Origin: Emergomyces orientalis
Taxonomy: Eukaryota; Ascomycota; Eurotiomycetes; Onygenales; Ajellomycetaceae
NCBI GenBank assembly: GCA_002110485.1
Contig: MOWL01000008.1
Span: 1-64,000, forward strand
DNA: 64,000 nt
Reading direction: 5' to 3'
Below, in pieces: positions 62,501 to 64,000 of this stretch. The notes under the pieces were generated by a model, which was not told where the DNA came from, made no database searches, and was given only the letters and a program-made list of their open reading frames with translations. Made by a program: the position numbers and the translations under genes. Position 1 is the first letter of the stretch. The number at the start of each line of letters is the position of its first letter.

Positions 62501-62981
62501 CGGTTTCGCCATCGCCAGAAATGCACACATTGGTTACCAGTCCCTGCGGGCGGCGTTGTAACGAGGCGACGGCCTTGGGTTCTGATGAAGTTACGGTGGC
62601 TTCGATTCTGCCATGGCTGGACTCACTGACATTTCGACATAGTTTTCTCAAGGCATCTAGGTTATTTGCGTGGACCGGAAGCTTGTGGATCGGGGTCCCA
62701 TCAGGGGTGCCTTCAGGGAATGTCCACCGTTGGAAAGCTCCAGGGCTAGAGTGTAGGACATCTTCGGGATCTGGGCCAGCAAGGTTCGAGGAGAAGGGGA
62801 CATTGAATGAGAGAGTTACAGTGGTGTCGACTCCGGGCGGCACTGTGACTGGAGGAGGACCATGGGGTCGTCGAAGGGCTTGGTTCGACATGTCCTGATG
62901 GGGACGGGACATCCCAAAGGTCGGAGTCATTCTTTCCCATCCGTGGCGGGCCTGGCCTGTGAAATTGGTGATCTTGTGCAT
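59575..62981 (-). CDS. Multi-KH-domain RNA-binding protein (Bicaudal-C/vigilin-like)
   Basis: Exons on the minus strand: 62454-62981, 62069-62350, 61543-62004, 61155-61482, 60716-61080, 60458-60655, 59575-60390, giving 992 residues. A series of KH-type repeats is visible. The clearest is in exon 5 (about residues 585-610): KRIIGIGGQHIQRIMKKY, with an intact GxxG loop. Related units are LVCGRTRKNIKLIE near 290 and SGKKNGKINKIMG near 525; further degenerate units lie near 380 and 680. The C-terminal 200 residues are Ser-rich and disordered. KH proteins bind single-stranded RNA, and the fungal members act in mRNA localisation or translation control in the cytoplasm. The start at 62981 (MHKITNFTG) is the first ATG; MTPTFGM and MSNQALRR further on are alternatives. 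The acceptor of exon 2 could be three bases further in. No helicase or SAM domain seen. Confidence 0.82.
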
Positions 62982-64000
62982 GATGATCGTATGGTCGGAT
63001 CTGTCCCCTCAGGATGAACTGTACGCAGGGAACAGATGGCGTGGACGGAAGAGAAAACCAAATGGCAGACAAGAGAAGTGAAGAGAATTCGCGGTTGAGG
63101 GTTAAGCCGGGATATTTATTTACGTGGCCCTGGAGGAGGAGGGTATGGAAGAAGAGGAAGGGGGGAGGAGGGAAAAGAGAGCGAGAGGGAGCGAGATAGG
63201 TGGATGAGGCAGAATTCAAGGTGGTGGAAGAAGATGGTGGAAGAGAGAGTGGTGGGAGCCAGCACTATCGCAAGTGCAAGACTGCAAGTTGGCGGCGGTG
63301 GAGACGGAAGCAGTCTGAAGCTGGAGTCTGTTGTCTGGGCTGGGCTGAGTTTTAACCTGAGCCTGGTGGTGAGCGAAGCGGCTTAGGGCTCGAAAGGGAC
63401 GACGGATGCCAAAGGCTGAGTGGCCGAGTGCTGCGATTTGTCGTATGTGCACACAGGACCCAGGCCTGGGGCCTGAAAAGTGCGGATTCGGCGGCTAGCT
63501 AGGCTAGGAGGGCTGGGCAGAGAATCGAGGTCCCAGTCTTCTCGAATCAGCACGGAAGATCGAGTGGATCGATGGCAAAAGCAGGATTGGCGTTTGGTAT
63601 CAAGCAATGCCGTTAGACGAGCGTGGAGAAGCAACTATCATCGTTCTCCCACTCAAGGGTTGTCTTAATGCTGCAAGGATATGTGGACACCAGTGATGGG
63701 CAGGGAGGACAAAATCCAAAGACAACAAGTAGCAACAGCAGCAACAACAACAGCAGCAGTAGCAGCAACCTACAAACCAAGCAAGATGAAAAAGGAACAG
63801 GAACGGAATACAGAAGAGATGGGGAATAGAAGTAAAAGAAGAAAATGGGGATGCGAGGAAACAAAAACCAGCAGGATAGAACTTTGGGCGGATGTTTGAG
63901 GATGGATGCAAAGGGGTCACGTGGGAGCTGAGTCAGCCAGGTTGGCGGAACTGGGCCGGAAGACGGGAGATGGAAGATGTCATAGATACAGACAGAGATA
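62982..64000. other. Upstream region of the KH-protein gene
   Basis: Promoter and leader side of the minus-strand KH gene. It is rich in low-complexity purine stretches and has a CAG/CAA triplet run at 63731-63770. No other exon was supported. Confidence 0.5.
63731..63770. repeat. CAG/CAA triplet repeat
   Basis: Imperfect CAR/AGC triplet run. In two frames it gives poly-Ser/Asn or Ala/Thr-rich peptides without support as protein; most likely non-coding upstream DNA. Confidence 0.8.

Overview
The window is nuclear DNA from a filamentous ascomycete. Genes carry many short GT-AG introns (about 45-110 nt), often with a CTAAC/CTGAC-type branch site. A head-to-head pair of myosin-motor-type chitin synthases (classes V and VII) is a hallmark of mould genomes. 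The CpG-depleted transposon block is typical of Onygenales (Coccidioides/Uncinocarpus or Ajellomycetaceae relatives); that placement is inference, not proof.

Layout. 0.2-6 kb: a TatD-type metal-dependent hydrolase, a probably decayed gene, and a nine-exon gene for a multi-pass membrane protein with a basic cytoplasmic tail. 6.5-8.6 kb (minus): a thiamine-diphosphate enzyme of the acetolactate synthase/benzoylformate decarboxylase type. 8.6-11.4 kb: intergenic. 11.4-14 kb: an eight-exon phospholipase D-like protein with two HKD motifs. 14-18.2 kb: long intergenic stretch with one cryptic coding-like piece. 18.2-19.8 kb: a secreted proteinase K-like subtilase with a Lys-Pro-His repeat tail. About 21.9-35.8 kb: an AT-rich, CpG-poor transposon island. 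36.3-51.3 kb: class VII (minus) and class V (plus) chitin synthases sharing a 3.6-kb upstream region. 51.3-55.5 kb: intergenic. 55.6-57.6 kb: a predicted OTT_1508-family deaminase. 59.6-63 kb (minus): a multi-KH-domain RNA-binding protein.

The most unusual object is the 7.8-kb LTR element at 23391-31199. It has 348-bp LTRs, a primer-binding site, a polypurine tract and a TTAT target duplication. It keeps Gag, a zinc knuckle, an aspartic protease and the C-terminal end of a Ty3/gypsy integrase, but reverse transcriptase, RNase H and the integrase core are missing. Behind the integrase remnant sits a second 877-codon frame with an HxD...H...R signature of a 2-oxoglutarate/Fe(II) dioxygenase. 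Both frames are intact except for in-frame stops, nearly all TGA, as expected from CGA to TGA change at methylated CpG. The element is inserted in an older minus-strand Tad/I-like LINE whose reading frame rejoins across the insertion.

Functional themes: the chitin synthase pair acts in cell-wall and hyphal-tip growth, and the subtilase in extracellular protein use. The remaining genes are housekeeping or of unknown role and show no operon-like link. Exon structures were assembled by eye from splice signals and frame continuity, and need transcript confirmation.
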